Source of the DNA: Conus ventricosus | Taxonomy: Eukaryota; Mollusca; Gastropoda; Neogastropoda; Conidae | DNA: 64,000 bases | Assembly: GCA_018398815.1 (NCBI GenBank) | Contig: CM031609.1 | Location: 37,941,375-38,005,374, forward strand | Reading direction: 5' to 3' | Shown here: positions 34,335 through 45,015 of the stretch, one piece after another | How positions within the stretch are numbered: the stretch's first letter is position 1 | Layout of the letters: each line of letters opens with the position of its first letter | Position numbers and translations under genes: made by a program | The notes under the pieces: generated by a model | The model's database searches: none | What the model saw: the letters and a program-made list of their open reading frames with translations, nothing else | Told to the model about the DNA's origin: nothing

Positions 34335-35756
34335 CAGTGTTGATTTTAGAGCGCGCCCTTGCGGGATTCCCGCAATATTTTTCTGAAGGCCGCAAAAAAT
34401 CGCGAAAGACGCGGCCAAAAGCCGCAAAAAAAAGAGAACGAACGCGTTTTTGCACAACCAGCGCGGCTTCGCCGCTGCCGTGTGTATAGCCTCCTGAGCA
34501 ATTCCTTTAGCCGAACGCGCGTTCTACCAAATTTTTTCATTGGCCCAGAAGCAGCAGTTGAGCCAATCAGCGGTACTGGCAGTTCAACAGTCCTCATGTC
34601 GGCTTCAACGATGAAGCGCGCGAAGCCAAACACTCTGTTTTCTTTCGCCTTCACGAAGAAAAAACGCACTGATATATCTAAAGATCATCAGCTGGAAGCC
34701 GATAATGAGTCTACAGCCACCGTTACGGCTACTCAGTCAAGCGATAGCGTGTCTCAGCCGATCGACGCCGGAGGCGAAACGATTGAAAGTGCCAGTGAAC
34801 CCGAAGATCAGCAAGATAATGAAGATGGTGAAAACGAAGCCGATCCCTCCAGTTCGAAAACGGAGGAGCAGAAGAAACTCTACAAGGCGTTTCAAGAATC
34901 ATGGTTGAAAGACAGACCCTGGTTAAAGAAGGAAGAAGATGGAAGCATGATGTGCTCCTTGTGCCTGAAACACAAAAAAAAGAACACGTTCACGAAGCCG
35001 GGGTGCAAGAACTATCGAACATCGACTCTGACACGGCATGTTCCGACTGTGAGCGTGGTTTCAGTGCCAAAATGCCATCAAGACAGCCAGGAGAAACAGG
35101 CTGAAAGAAGACAGCCTCAATGTGCTGATGACCATCAAATGTGAAGGTCCTCCCATCAATGACCATGACTTCACAGCTGCTGCAGCAGAGTGGAAGCAAC
35201 AGAAGGATAGGAGGATCTACAAGAAATGAATGGAGTTCTGTGGGCTGTACATATTTTCAGTTGTGTATGGTGAAGGTGTACACAGTGACTTTTCACAGTT
35301 AAAGGGTTTTCTTAAGGTGATGGTATATAAATCTTGACAATAGTGATGGTCACTTCATATAAAGAGACTGAATTAATTGTGGGGTAGGCTTAGAGTTGCT
35401 GGATTCTATGATGAGGTGACAACAGACTTGCTCACTTGCTGTATGACTGCCAAGAAGGGAGCTCAGCTGAGTACATGCACCACCAGAAAAAGACAAGTCT
35501 TCTAAGGTATGTCAGAATGTGTGTGTACTCTGTGTGTGTTTGTGTGTGTGTGTGTGTGTTTCTGTAATAAAATGTAACTCGTTTCTTGTTTCTTTTGTTG
35601 TTTTAGTTTACTTTGGCCATAATGTAATCATTGTGATTAAGCTTTAAAATCTGAATTTTCACGCGTTTTGAGGGCCTCCCTTTTCACCCTATGGGCCCCT
35701 TTTTTTATGTGAGGGGCCCTTGGGCCCCCTTTTTTGAAATCCTAGAATCAACACTG
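34335..35756 (+). mobile_element. hAT-like element family 4, nested in family 1 copy 2
   Basis: 1422 bp with terminal inverted repeats CAGTGTTGATT and AATCAACACTG, flanked by GAAGCA on both sides (34329-34334 and 35757-35762). Copy 3 of family 1 has the uninterrupted AACAGAAGCAGCTGG at about 48961-48975, which is the empty site. Twenty-four bases inside the left end is a perfect-arm palindrome TTGCGGGA-T-TCCCGCAA (34359-34375). Confidence 0.96.
34359..35144 (+). CDS. TTF-type zinc-finger N-terminus of a hAT transposase (ZNF862-like)
   Basis: An open frame of 261 codons; the likely family start is an internal Met near 34611 (MKRAKPNTLFSFAFTKKKR). An acidic Ser/Glu/Asp-rich stretch follows. 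Then comes WLKDRPWLKKEEDGSMMCSL and CLKHKKKNTFTKPGCKNYRT with STLTRH. The order W..PWL...C..C..H...F..GC.NYRTSTLTRH is the TTF-like finger of ZNF862/hAT proteins. It ends soon after, with a frame change near 35060, and has no catalytic core. Length is about a quarter of full relatives. Confidence 0.78.
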   Translation: MRDSRNIFLKAAKNRERRGQKPQKKENERVFAQPARLRRCRVYSLLSNSFSRTRVLPNFFIGPEAAVEPISGTGSSTVLMSASTMKRAKPNTLFSFAFTKKKRTDISKDHQLEADNESTATVTATQSSDSVSQPIDAGGETIESASEPEDQQDNEDGENEADPSSSKTEEQKKLYKAFQESWLKDRPWLKKEEDGSMMCSLCLKHKKKNTFTKPGCKNYRTSTLTRHVPTVSVVSVPKCHQDSQEKQAERRQPQCADDHQM

Positions 35757-36299
35757 GAAGCAGCTGGACATCCCATGTCAGATACTGGTCCAGAAAGCAG
35801 ATTGAAAGTTTTTCTTTTCTGATTTCTCAGTTTCTGTATAAAGACTTCATTTTTATTTTTTGTATCATATGATATTGAGCATGGAAAAGACTACAGAAGT
35901 GTAATCACCTTATCATCATGGCTGGATTACATGTGTAAGGTAATTATTCACTCTTTTTTTTTCATCGTACGGCTAAATTTGCCCCTTTAAAATTAAAATA
36001 TCCCCTTTAAAAACCCTTGAAAAAACCCTTGAATTTTTTTCCTGTGAAGAAGTGGGAACCCTGTATACCAAAAATCTGAAAAATGCTAAAATTGGAGTTA
36101 CGGTAATTGTGTTTCTGTGCAGCGATATACCCGGACATCAACCAGCATGAGAGAGACAAATACCAGCGGTGTTGGTCAGGAAATTGAGCAGCACTTTCAG
36201 ACACAGAACCAATAAGTGGGTGAAACTCAGCTGTGTGGTTCCAGTCTTCCAGTTGAGCCCACAGCAAAGTCAGCTGTAGATTAAAGCTAGTCGGGGCAG

Positions 36300-36400
36300 A
36301 AAAAATCCCACAAATAAGTGGGTGTGATGGGAAATTGAACCCGCAGCCTCCCAGCTGGAAGTCCTAAATGTTAGCTACCTCGCCATGGCAGCTGCTATTA
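36300..36400 (-). repeat. tRNA-derived SINE fragment
   Basis: On the minus strand an A-box-like TGGCGAGGTAGCTAAC (36370-36385) is followed by a B box GGGTTCAATTTCC (36330-36342). The spacing is that of an RNA polymerase III type 2 promoter. It does not fold as a good tRNA, so a tRNA-derived SINE head is more likely than a tRNA gene. Confidence 0.65.
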
Positions 36401-37738
36401 ATACGTTTCTTTTAGCATATGTATCTGACTGTAAATGAGGCAGACGTCGCAAAATCAATTAGAGATACGTGAGCGAAACTGTTAACCCTTGACTGCCGCT
36501 ATTTGTATCAGTTTTGCACTTCTGTGTCCCGGGAGCAAAATTTGACTTTTTGCGGTAGGTTTACTAATTTGATCAGTGCTCATTTATTTGTGGAGATATC
36601 TCTTAGATGTTTGGCATGTTTTCTTCTCATACCCAGGGCTATAATACCTGCAAATAATATTTGATTTTGTTCGTTCTGAGTATAATAAATAATCTTATAA
36701 TTCAACTTTTTTTTAAAATTATATTTTGCAAGCATACAAAAACCCACAGCACAAAACAAAAAACATACAAACCCAGCCAAAAGTTGTTTTAGTGTTTACT
36801 GAACACCTGTGTAAATATTTGGTAGTGAATTTACAACCCACAATTGTTGTTTTATATATAAATTTATGCATTTCTGGGTTACAGTACAATCCAGTATCAA
36901 GGGACACAATTTTGTTTTCTTAGGTAGGTTCACTGATATGCCCAGTGCTCTTTCAATCCTTGACATATATCTTAGATACTTGGGAAATTTTCTTGTTATA
37001 TCCTTGGCTACAACCAGATATCACAATAGTTTGATTTTGTTTGTATATGAGTAGACCAAAAATATATATATAATGAATGTTTTGTTGAAAACAGACACTT
37101 CAGAACTAAACAAAACTATAGCACTAAAATCACAATGAAATACCACAAAAACTGGTGTTAGTATCCTTTGAACTTCAGGAAAAAACATCTGTATTCACAA
37201 TAAAGCTTGACAATGCATAAAATGTTTAGCAAACCCATATCATAAGGGGCAATCCAGCCCAGTAACATGGGAAAGAAGAAGGGAATTGAACATTATCCAC
37301 GCATCAATCTGCACATCTTGCAAGCCTCTTTGGAATTGGTCTTGTTTAGCAGAGATGAACTAACAATAACAACACTAAGTGTAACTTCCCCAAATTATTC
37401 TGTCAGTTTTCTTTCACACATGTGGTTTGGTTCACTCATGAACTAAGTGCGATTGATAAAAAGCCATTACCACAGAAGGGAATAAATAAAACATTGGAAA
37501 AACCAACCCCCCCCCCCCCCCCCAAAAAAAAAAAAAAAAAAAACCCAAACCCGAGACTGCTAAAGATAGGACTGAACTACAAAAGGCCACACCACAGATG
37601 ATGAAAGCACACTAACAACTGAAAAATACACTGGTGTCGCAGAGAATACACCACAAACACAGAACCTATGGACAGAAGGATCAGGATCCCACACTACTGC
37701 CAGTAAATGCAAGTTATAGTTGACTGACACACATTTGG

Positions 37739-37739
<1 letters not shown>

Positions 37740-37788
<49 letters not shown>

Positions 37789-37837
37789 CAGCACCACATG
37801 CAAAAGCACCACACCACACACACCATGCACAAACACC

Positions 37838-37897
<60 letters not shown>

Positions 37898-37923
37898 GTA
37901 TACCCACACCATGCACAAGCACT

Positions 37924-37963
<40 letters not shown>

Positions 37964-37964
37964 C

Positions 37965-38009
<45 letters not shown>

Positions 38010-38045
38010 AGCCTGCACAAACACCACACACACACACACACACAC
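37740..38045. repeat. (CA)n-(CT)n-(CA)n compound microsatellite
   Basis: CA runs at 37740-37788 and 37842-37893, a CT run at 37924-37984, then CA to 38045. It sits exactly where the piggyBac coding region is cut. Confidence 0.95.
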
Positions 38046-38594
38046 CACAAAAACAACTCCACGAAATCCATGGGCTTGAAGTTGCCAATGTTTACCTTGA
38101 TACCTGGGGCACCCGTGAAAGAAAGGTCGAGATTTGGGCAATCAGCACTGGCCTCTGTCCATTCTGAAACAAGTTCCGACTGACGAGTGCCACGCCCTCT
38201 TCCTCTGCCACCCCCCCCCCTCACTTTGGACCCTCGCCGTTGTCCAAAACCCCCTCCCCTTCCTCGACTCTCCTCCCGACCTCTCACGAAAGGAGGGAGG
38301 GGGCACTCGACATACACGGAATCGGCTCGTCACTCTCCGATTCGGCCCCACTTGCGCCGGTATCGCTCGGTTTGAAGTCGGGGAAACAGCTTCGTCATCA
38401 ACACCAACCTCCGATAGCAAAGGGTGGTGTTGATTGTAATCACTTTATTCCTCCTCCGAATCGCTTCATTCCACTTCTTTGAAGTCTTCGTCATCGCTTT
38501 CACGGTCTCGGATAAAATTCTTGAAGCACTTCAAGAGCGTTAGATCGTTTGAAAACGGCACGCGCCTGATCGAACTGCCTGCTCGACTCGCCAT
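38045..38594 (-). pseudogene. Truncated piggyBac transposase N-terminus
   Basis: On the minus strand from ATG 38594, MASRAGSSIRRVPFSNDLTL leads into an acidic stretch RDRESDDEDFKEVE that is broken by two stops. An Arg/Gly-rich region follows, then FTGAPGIKVNIGNFKPMDFV and ELFL. The last segment is the conserved entry to the piggyBac transposase domain. Immediately afterwards the frame becomes a (TG)n translation. Several frameshifts; inactive. Confidence 0.75.
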
Positions 38595-39112
38595 CTTCAA
38601 CCAAGAATAACTCTCCGAACTTTACCGAAGTTATTGACCGAATGGACGCGAGCCCGGTCAGTCAGCTGACCCGCGAAAGGGAAGAAACCGTCCTTTAGGG
38701 TCCCTGCAAAACCGTTAAACCATTTTTTCTCCTTGCCTCCCTTCTTTAAATCGCCGAATTTTGATGATGAAATATCTCGAACGCCGTTCGAGCAAGGGCA
38801 CACAGCTTTCCCGAAACCATCTCGAACGCCGTTCGTGCCAGGGCAGTCAAGGGTTAAAGACACGTTCGAAATGTGGATCAAAACTGATAGTGTAGCTCTA
38901 GTCATCCATTTGAACCTATAGTATGACCTGGCAACTCAGGTCAGAGCGTGAGTGAAGAACTTGATTAACTTTGAACCAGTGACTTACGGACTGCAATCCT
39001 TGTCATTGACTACTTTGTAGTTGATGTGGTCATAGACTTGAATTTATCAAGCTAGGAGCGCTTGCTTTGTGTGACGCCAGTCTGATTCATTGCTGTTCTT
39101 TCTTCCTCACAG

Positions 39113-39312
39113 CCTGACATGGAGGCCGGTGATGTGATCATCATCTTGCAGCAGAAGGAGCACAGGTGTTTACCCGTAGTGGCAGTGACCTGTACATGAC
39201 CCAAGACCATCGGACTTACAGAGGCCCTGTGTGGCTTCAGTTTTTTTCATCAAACATCTGGACGGCCGTGACTTGCTGGTGTCCAACCCTCCGGGAGAAG
39301 TGGTTCATCCAG
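39113..39312 (+). CDS. DNAJA2: DNAJA2 exon 8: client-binding domain 2
   Basis: Begins PDMEAGDVIIILQQKEH, then after one lost base FTRSGSDLYMT. After a gained base it reads IGLTEALCGF, and after one extra T in the T-run KHLDGRDLLVSNPPGEVVHP. These match the DNAJA pattern GDxxxxLxxKEHxxFxRxGxDLxM...ALCGF...LDGR...PPGEV. Three single-base errors near 39164, 39203 and 39241 are inferred from frame and homology. Acceptor CACAG and donor GTGTGT; leaves in phase 1. Confidence 0.93.
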
Positions 39313-40243
39313 GTGTGTTCTGCCTTGAGCTTTTCCTCAGGGTGTTTTTGGGCTACCTGTCCTCACATCAAGGCTTCTCGGTGCAAGTATTAATTCAAAG
39401 ATAATATGGAAGATAGCTGATGCTAATTTTTTTATTTTCATATCCCATGAAAAAGTTACAAAAATCAGATTGCTAGTATTTTTCTGGGGAGGGGGGGGGG
39501 GGGGGGGGGGGTCTGTATATGTTTGGATGTGCATACTCAGTTTCCACATGCTTGTCTTTGAAGTTTTGCTAATCTGAAGTAACCCTGGTTACAAGGGTAG
39601 ATCAATTCAGTGAAGAGCTCTATCAGAATGATAACCTTGCATGTTTTTTGTTTGTGTAAGTGTGTGTGTGTAAAATATTAATGTGATACCCCTGACCTTT
39701 GGGCAGTGCTTGGGGAGTTTTTCCCATAGTGGGAAAAAGACAGTAGATGTAGGGATTCTGTTCTATAGAGACAGTACATCATTTATGAGCGAAAGGACTG
39801 AACACGCTCTTGAATGTGTACTTAATAAACATTTACTAATGTTTTTTGCTGAATTAACAATTTCTGTTCATCCAGCTGTTTGTTGTTTGTTTGCATTTAC
39901 AATTTTTTTTAAACAAACCTGTGTGCAAATAAATATATATATATACATTGCACATTTTATAGAATCTGCATGTTTCTGTATAGATTTGTTTATGATATGG
40001 AGATTGATAACTTAAATGTATGTCTGAGAACATGCATGTGTCTAGAATGTATAGTCAGGCATTTCATATGTCAGAAATGTTTACCCGTACAATTTTTCCA
40101 TATTTACCATAGAATGGTCTGTCGGGTATGGCAACATGATATTGCTTAATGAAATACCAAAAAGAATATGTCAAAATATGGGTGGGGAAAAAAATAATCA
40201 CAGTATTTGTCCCATTTGTAATCAATCTCAATTTGGCACCTTT

Positions 40244-40945
40244 TCAGCACCTAATTCGGAACTTAATTAGGTCAGTAGTTAATGGCAGAAACAGCTGCTG
40301 ACTCTTAGGTTTATAATTATTTTGTTCATTTGTGCTATGATCTTGTTCGGCATTGCAGTTCCAGCAGAACTCAACCGTTATGTTTGTCACTGTGTAAACT
40401 GAGAGATTTTTTTTGTTGTTTACTAGAACACCAAATTTGTGTACCAAGTTGATCAGTTCAGCTTTTTTGCCTTCCTTAATCAAACAAATCTTTTGTTGGT
40501 CAGTAATTTTACAATTGAATCCATGAGGAGAGATCAAAATCACAAGCTTTTCAAGTGAAGAAGTTGGCTTCATTGACGTTGATCTCCAAACATTTTTACA
40601 CAAATAGATTTGTTTCTGTACCGAGGTCTCGGTGAAATGCATCTGTGTTTTCAGTTCATATTTTTAAAATGAATGGCAGTCAACATGAAATTCATGCCCA
40701 AACAGCTGCTTTTGCCTCATCTGACAAAACTTCCGCATTTGCCATCCTTTTATGTCGATTTCAGTGATGTAGATGCAAAAATGTGTCACTATATACCTCC
40801 AGGACTTCTTACTTGGAACAAATGTACAGTTACGAAACATGTGTAGGGTTGGACAAAGTGACTGGCCATGTGCCTTACACATGCTTGAGTGTTCCATCAG
40901 ATGCCCATTATTGCTTTTAAGATGACATATTTCTTTTAATGCCAT
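40244..40945 (-). pseudogene. Unrecognised 233-codon reading frame with one internal stop
   Basis: On the minus strand one frame runs from ATG 40945 (context AAAATGG) to a stop at 40244, broken only by a TAA at 40664-40666. Surrounding sequence is AT-rich, where many stops would be expected over 700 nt. The first part is Cys/His-rich (begins MALKEICHLKSNNGHLMEHS, then MCKAHGQSLCPTL). The second includes YLCKNVW, LISPHGFNC and FCWNC. I cannot name a family. It is antisense to DNAJA2 in intron 8 and could be an old intronless gene copy or an element ORF. Confidence 0.4.
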
Positions 40946-41355
40946 TTTTCCAACCTGTCTTCAGCCTCCTTTCTCCCCTCTCCCATCCTCCTTCCCCACA
41001 GTAGGCCACATTATTTCAACATAGGTTTGGACCAAATTTTGAAAATTTAATTGGTATTCGTTGTAAGATAGGTTTGGACCAACTTTGGAAAACTTTATTT
41101 GTATTTGTTGTAAGCATATTTGAATAATGATAATAGTGATAATGATATAAAAGATAATGATAATAAAACGTTAGTAATAATTACAATAATGAATTGTCTT
41201 TTTTTTAAAAGATTACACTATCCTCAAAACGATCGCTTACTGGGGTATGGGAAAGTAAAATTAATGTAGACAAATGTTTAATTTTGTGAAAGAGAAGTTT
41301 CATGACCTCCTCCCCTCCTCTCCCTCCACCTCTATGTATGAGTGTGTGTGTGTAA

Positions 41356-41356
<1 letters not shown>

Positions 41357-41390
<34 letters not shown>

Positions 41391-41404
41391 TCTCTCCTCT
41401 CTCT
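41357..41404. repeat. Poly-C / CT tract
   Basis: About 32 C followed by a CT run. Confidence 0.9.
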
Positions 41405-41583
41405 TTCCGACTTGTACACACCATCACGCATGCGCACGCACGCACGCACACCACACACACACACACATTTCTCGCAGCAAGTAGCTGTGCAAACTGAATT
41501 ACTGATACTTCTTTTGTGTACACTGAATAACAACATTTGATTTTGAAATGGATAACATTGGATAAACAGGTCTGACTGTGGAT

Positions 41584-42798
41584 CAGGCATGGTACATGTC
41601 CGCGAATTCGCGGAAATCCGCGAAAAGCAAAAAAAAAAAAAAAAAAAAAAACAAAGCCGTGCCCGACGAGACCAGCCCACTTAGTTCGTTTCAGGTCATT
41701 CACTTCAAGCCTTCGTCTCGCGAGAAGTAGCATTGAGCAGGACTACTTCCGCGCATGCGCTTTCGTGACATTCGCCACTGCTTTCCGCTCTGGGTCGACG
41801 TGATCGAATTTGAACAAGATTAAAGAAAAAGAAGGAAAAAATAAAATGCCAAAGCGAATATTCTGCGACAGGGAGATATTGATGCTGGTGTGGCAAACAA
41901 ATGGCGATGGGATTGGCTGAACAGGAGCCACGAAAATGAAACGTTTTCGTCGTGCTTGGAACAGTTGATAGACTTGATACCACCAATGACTTTTGGAGAA
42001 AGAAAAGAAGAAAGAAAGAAAAAGTTTGAACTGTTCCAGAAGGAACACATTTGGCTGGCTTCAAAGAGAAAAGCCATTGAACATTACAGACAGGAGGCAA
42101 AGAGAATTGAGGTTTGGACATTACAAAAAGTAGGCTCTGCTCGTGAAGCAGATGGCTGAGAAATCAGGCAAAAAGTAGTCATCATCTCATTCACATTGCT
42201 TGCACTGAAGAGACACATAACTTAAAATTTGTACGTTAAAAGAGACACAAAACTTAAACTCATTTTGTACTGTATTCAGATAGATGTAAAAAGTAAAAGG
42301 AGTAACTAATGTAGAGGAGACGGATCATAAAAGAATTGAACATAGTAAACAAAACTGGAACTCAAGACATGAAATAGACCACTACTTTGCTGTGCTGTGC
42401 TATGCTGTGTTGGTGGTGCTGGACATGATGACCAAAGTTGTGCAAAATGAGGGGTCTCCTGTGTGTACACTGTGTGTGTGCTTCACTGACATAGTAAGTA
42501 AAACGTTTACAATTTGACTTAATGTATGCCACCTAAAGCAATGTAGATATGTACTGATTTTTGCTATGTGACTACTTGGGTTTAAAACCTCCTTTGGGTT
42601 GAAGGAATGACTGATAAAGTGATTCTAGGAGAGCTTATTTTGTGGCAGAAATTGCTTAGTATGAAGAACTGAAATTAGTTCAAGGAGAGGCTTTTTTACA
42701 GGCTAGAATTGCTGAAAAACCTTCAGCTTCAGGGGGCGCTGCCCCTGGACCCCCAAATATTTTCAGGGAAAAATGATTTTCATTCAGTACCGTGCCTG
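41584..42798 (+). mobile_element. hAT-like element family 5
   Basis: 1215 bp with termini CAGGCATGGTAC and GTACCGTGCCTG (11 of 12 complementary), flanked by TGGAT (GTGGAT if the end is placed one base earlier). Fifteen bases inside the left end is a perfect 16-bp palindrome, TCCGCGAATTCGCGGA (41599-41614), followed by TCCGCGAAAAG and an A-run. The right end has AGGGGGCGCTGCCCCT and then GGACCCCC, a tail similar to family 6 (45254-46246). Confidence 0.88.
41847..42159 (+). pseudogene. NKWRWDW-type hAT N-terminal relic
   Basis: A Met at 41847 opens MPKRIFCDREIL; the other frame from about 41870 to 42159 contains ANKWRWDWLNRSHENE followed by a Lys/Glu-rich helix. NKWRWxW aligns with the family 6 protein (45461). 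The zinc-finger Cys/His residues expected after it are absent, so the finger has been lost or replaced. Confidence 0.6.
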
Positions 42799-42946
42799 TG
42801 GATACAGAGTTCACAGAACTGTTGGCTTTTACCCACTTGAAATTGGATATATATGAGCTATTTTTGCTGATTATTACGATCAAAGTATATCAAAGGCCAA
42901 GTGTTTGCTTGACCACAATTCTTGTGAGTATTTATATACAGTTGTA

Positions 42947-43054
42947 CATCCTAAACATGTGAGGGTCTTGAAACATTTTCAAAACAGGAGAAAATACAAA
43001 CATCCTAAACATGTGAGGGTCTTGAAACATTTTCAAAACAGGAGAAAATACAAA
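42947..43054. repeat. 54 bp direct tandem duplication
   Basis: Two units starting CATCCTAAACATGTGAGGGT at 42947 and 43001 are identical across 54 bp. Lies between the family 5 element and exon 9. Confidence 0.95.
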
Positions 43055-43368
43055 CAGAAAATGAACAAAAGGATATAAACTTGTCTGTGTGTTAAATGTA
43101 ACGGGGAAGAACTGTTTTCGTCTCAGAATTAATGCTAAAAGTTACAGGTAAGAACTTTTTTTGTCTCAAAATTGCATCATTTTTACGTGCTGGTAAAAAA
43201 TCTGCATTAAATACTATGTTGTATTTGAAAATTGGTTTTGTTTCGAAGCACTGAACACCTGCGTTATGAATACTGAATTATGATGGAAAGGATAAACAGG
43301 GTCTGCATACATGAACGATATTGCATTTTGGCTGTGTCAGAAATATTTTCCGTAAATCTGTTACACAG

Positions 43369-43496
43369 GAATGTTGAAGACAATCAAGGGCGAGGGTATG
43401 CCGAAGTACCGGAACCCATTTGACAAAGGCAACATGTTCATCAAGTTTGACATCACTTTCCCAGCCAACAACTTTGCAGATGAGACCAAACTGAAG
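43369..43496 (+). CDS. DNAJA2: DNAJA2 exon 9: client-binding domain 2 end
   Basis: Encodes MLKTIKGEGMPKYRNPFDKG, then NMFIKFDITFPANNFADETK and LK. GEGMPxYRNPFxKGxxxIKF is a class-defining DNAJA block. Acceptor ACACAG and donor GTGAGC; 128 nt with no visible errors; leaves in phase 0. Confidence 0.97.
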
Positions 43497-44379
43497 GTGA
43501 GCTGACAAGAAGCAATTACAGTGTGGGTCAAGGTTTTACTGTGCATCGGAGTGCTAGTAGGGTGATGTAGAAGCAATACCATGGAGCCGTCAGGGACGAT
43601 GAGAGGAAGAAAAAGAAAAGGACAGGAAAATGAAGTTTCTATTTTGTGAGAAAAACAGATTTTTGAGAAGGCCAGAATTGGGTATCCTGAGGCAATACCT
43701 GTGCTGTGACCACAATTTTAGTGGCGGTTGTTGAACAGACCAAGGATAAGTATTGATAGTTTTAACAGACAAGGATAAGTATTGATAGTTTTAAAACAGT
43801 GCTTCAGTTTTACTAGTGTTCTTAAAAAAAAAAGTCAGGTTTTTTTTTCTTCAAACATCTGGTTTATGGGAGAACTTTGGGCTCAAATCTCTTGCCACAA
43901 CCATGGTCAGAAATTTACCCTGAGAACTCACCTAATCAAGAAAACTAGTAAATGGCGAAATTCTGCAGTTGACCATGTAAATTCTGTGGCTCACTTTCCA
44001 CATCAAAATTGGCCAGGAAACTCGTTTTGTACTGGAGGAAATCTGTATCATTGACTTTTCGTGTCAGGCTTCGTTTTTCTGCTCTGTCGGCTCAGTACGC
44101 AGCAAACTGTTCAGAAAAGGTTAGAATGAAGCATGGATGTTTTCTGGGATTTGTTTCATGCTGCACTTTCAGAGGGAGTGATGTTGTCGGGCACATCAGC
44201 TTTTAGTGCATTTAGCCATGCAGATTATAAGATGATCTTGAATTTAGAGGAGTGTGGCAGTCGAGCGCAGCCCTATATTCTGAAAATTGCAGAGTAATGG
44301 AAGCAAGCAGTGGAGTCTCAGGACTCAACAAAGTTTCTAAGCAGATGAACAGCGTAATATATGTGGTAACATAAACAAA
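43497..44379 (+). other. DNAJA2 intron 9, left part
   Basis: Contains a 29-bp duplication (AAGGATAAGTATTGATAGTT twice, about 43743-43794). Small open frames here have no support. The DIRS element begins near 44380. Confidence 0.6.
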
Positions 44380-44560
44380 CAAATGTGAATTTAATTACAC
44401 ATACTATACCATGGCTCACTAATGCAACAAGCGGCAGCAATTTGCTATCCCTGCCTCGTATACAATAAAGTCCGTACGGACAACAAAACCCTTGAACGGG
44501 CCTCGTGCCTTGCGCATGCTCAGAACCATCCTCTTTTCTCGGCAGCCATTTTCCCGTTGA
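44380..44560 (+). repeat. DIRS left inverted terminal repeat
   Basis: CATGGCTCACTAATGCAA through GTCCGTACGGAC to GCGCATGCTCAGAACCATCC is the reverse complement of 58910-59037 with few differences. The outermost bases (44380-44412) match less well than the inner part. Confidence 0.9.
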
Positions 44561-44817
44561 GCCTCGTGTACACGAGCAGCTAAGTATTTTTTGCTTTTCT
44601 CGCAATCGATCGATTGTTGTTGCTGTTCTTTGGTGTCCTTGCTTATGTTTTCACATAAGGGAGAAACGTACGTGAAGCGATTGGGTGGTAAGGCGAGAGT
44701 TAAGAAGGTTTCGTCATTCGATTCCGCATCTCGCCGGCAGGCTCTTTGTCTCTAGCCGCGCCAAAACCTCCTCTCCCTTCAGCGTCACTTTCTCTCTATT
44801 CTTCTTCTCCCAAGGGT

Positions 44818-45015
44818 TCACTTCAACTCAGCTGCGGTTCTGTTGTTGTGACAGCGAGCTCTTTCTCGCAACCCACAATTTGTGACGGTGATCGGCTCAG
44901 CTGCGGTTCTGTCGATCCCGTCCCTTTGTCCCCTAACGGCGAGCGACTCAGCTGCGGTTCTGTCGTTCCCGTTACTGCATCCTGTGTCCAGTTCAGCTGC
45001 GGTGCTACTGCACAC
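44818..45015 (+). repeat. Spaced repeats of CTCAGCTGCGGTTCTGT
   Basis: The 17-mer occurs at 44827, 44896 and 44947, and a shortened version (TCAGCTGCGGT) at 44993, spaced 46-69 bp. Each includes CAGCTG. It lies in the region before ORF1 of the DIRS element. Confidence 0.85.

Larger units (their letters stand above)
32278..36063 (+). mobile_element. hAT-like element family 1, copy 2 (interrupted by family 4)
   Basis: Termini CAGGGTTC and GAACCCTG, flanked by TATACC on both sides (32272-32277 and 36064-36069). Sequence is nearly identical to copy 3 (46963-49268) apart from the insertion at 34335-35756. Without it the element is about 2.36 kb. It lies 37 bp from family 3. The middle is non-coding: poly-C (33300-33332), CA-rich repeats (33354-33662) and CT-rich sequence. 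Confidence 0.95.
36486..38853 (-). mobile_element. piggyBac-like element, core replaced by microsatellites
   Basis: Inverted termini CCCTTGACTGCC and GGCAGTCAAGGG, each bordered by TTAA (36482-36485 and 38854-38857), the hallmark of piggyBac insertion. Near the right end CTCGAACGCCGTTCG repeats occur twice. On the minus strand it encodes an acidic N-terminus and the first part of the transposase, then runs into CA/CT repeats (37740-38045). The remaining 1.2 kb shows no catalytic Asp motifs. Confidence 0.9.
29731..39112 (+). other. DNAJA2 intron 7
   Basis: A 9.4 kb intron mostly made of four mobile elements listed separately: 31048-32240, 32278-36063 with a nested one, a SINE at about 36300-36400, and 36486-38853. 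The first 1.3 kb holds a CA tract at 29978-30008, a T-run at 30214-30237 and a 345-nt open frame at 30255-30599 with no family resemblance. Confidence 0.65.
39313..43368 (+). other. DNAJA2 intron 8
   Basis: Contains a poly-G (39488-39510), an unrecognised minus-strand frame (40244-40945), a 49-bp imperfect duplication near 41026-41115, a poly-C plus CT tract (41357-41404), the family 5 element (41584-42798) and a 54-bp tandem repeat (42947-43054). Confidence 0.65.

Noticed and set aside
34359..35144. A host ZNF862-like gene
   Set aside because: It lies within a precisely bounded nested hAT element and lacks most of the protein.
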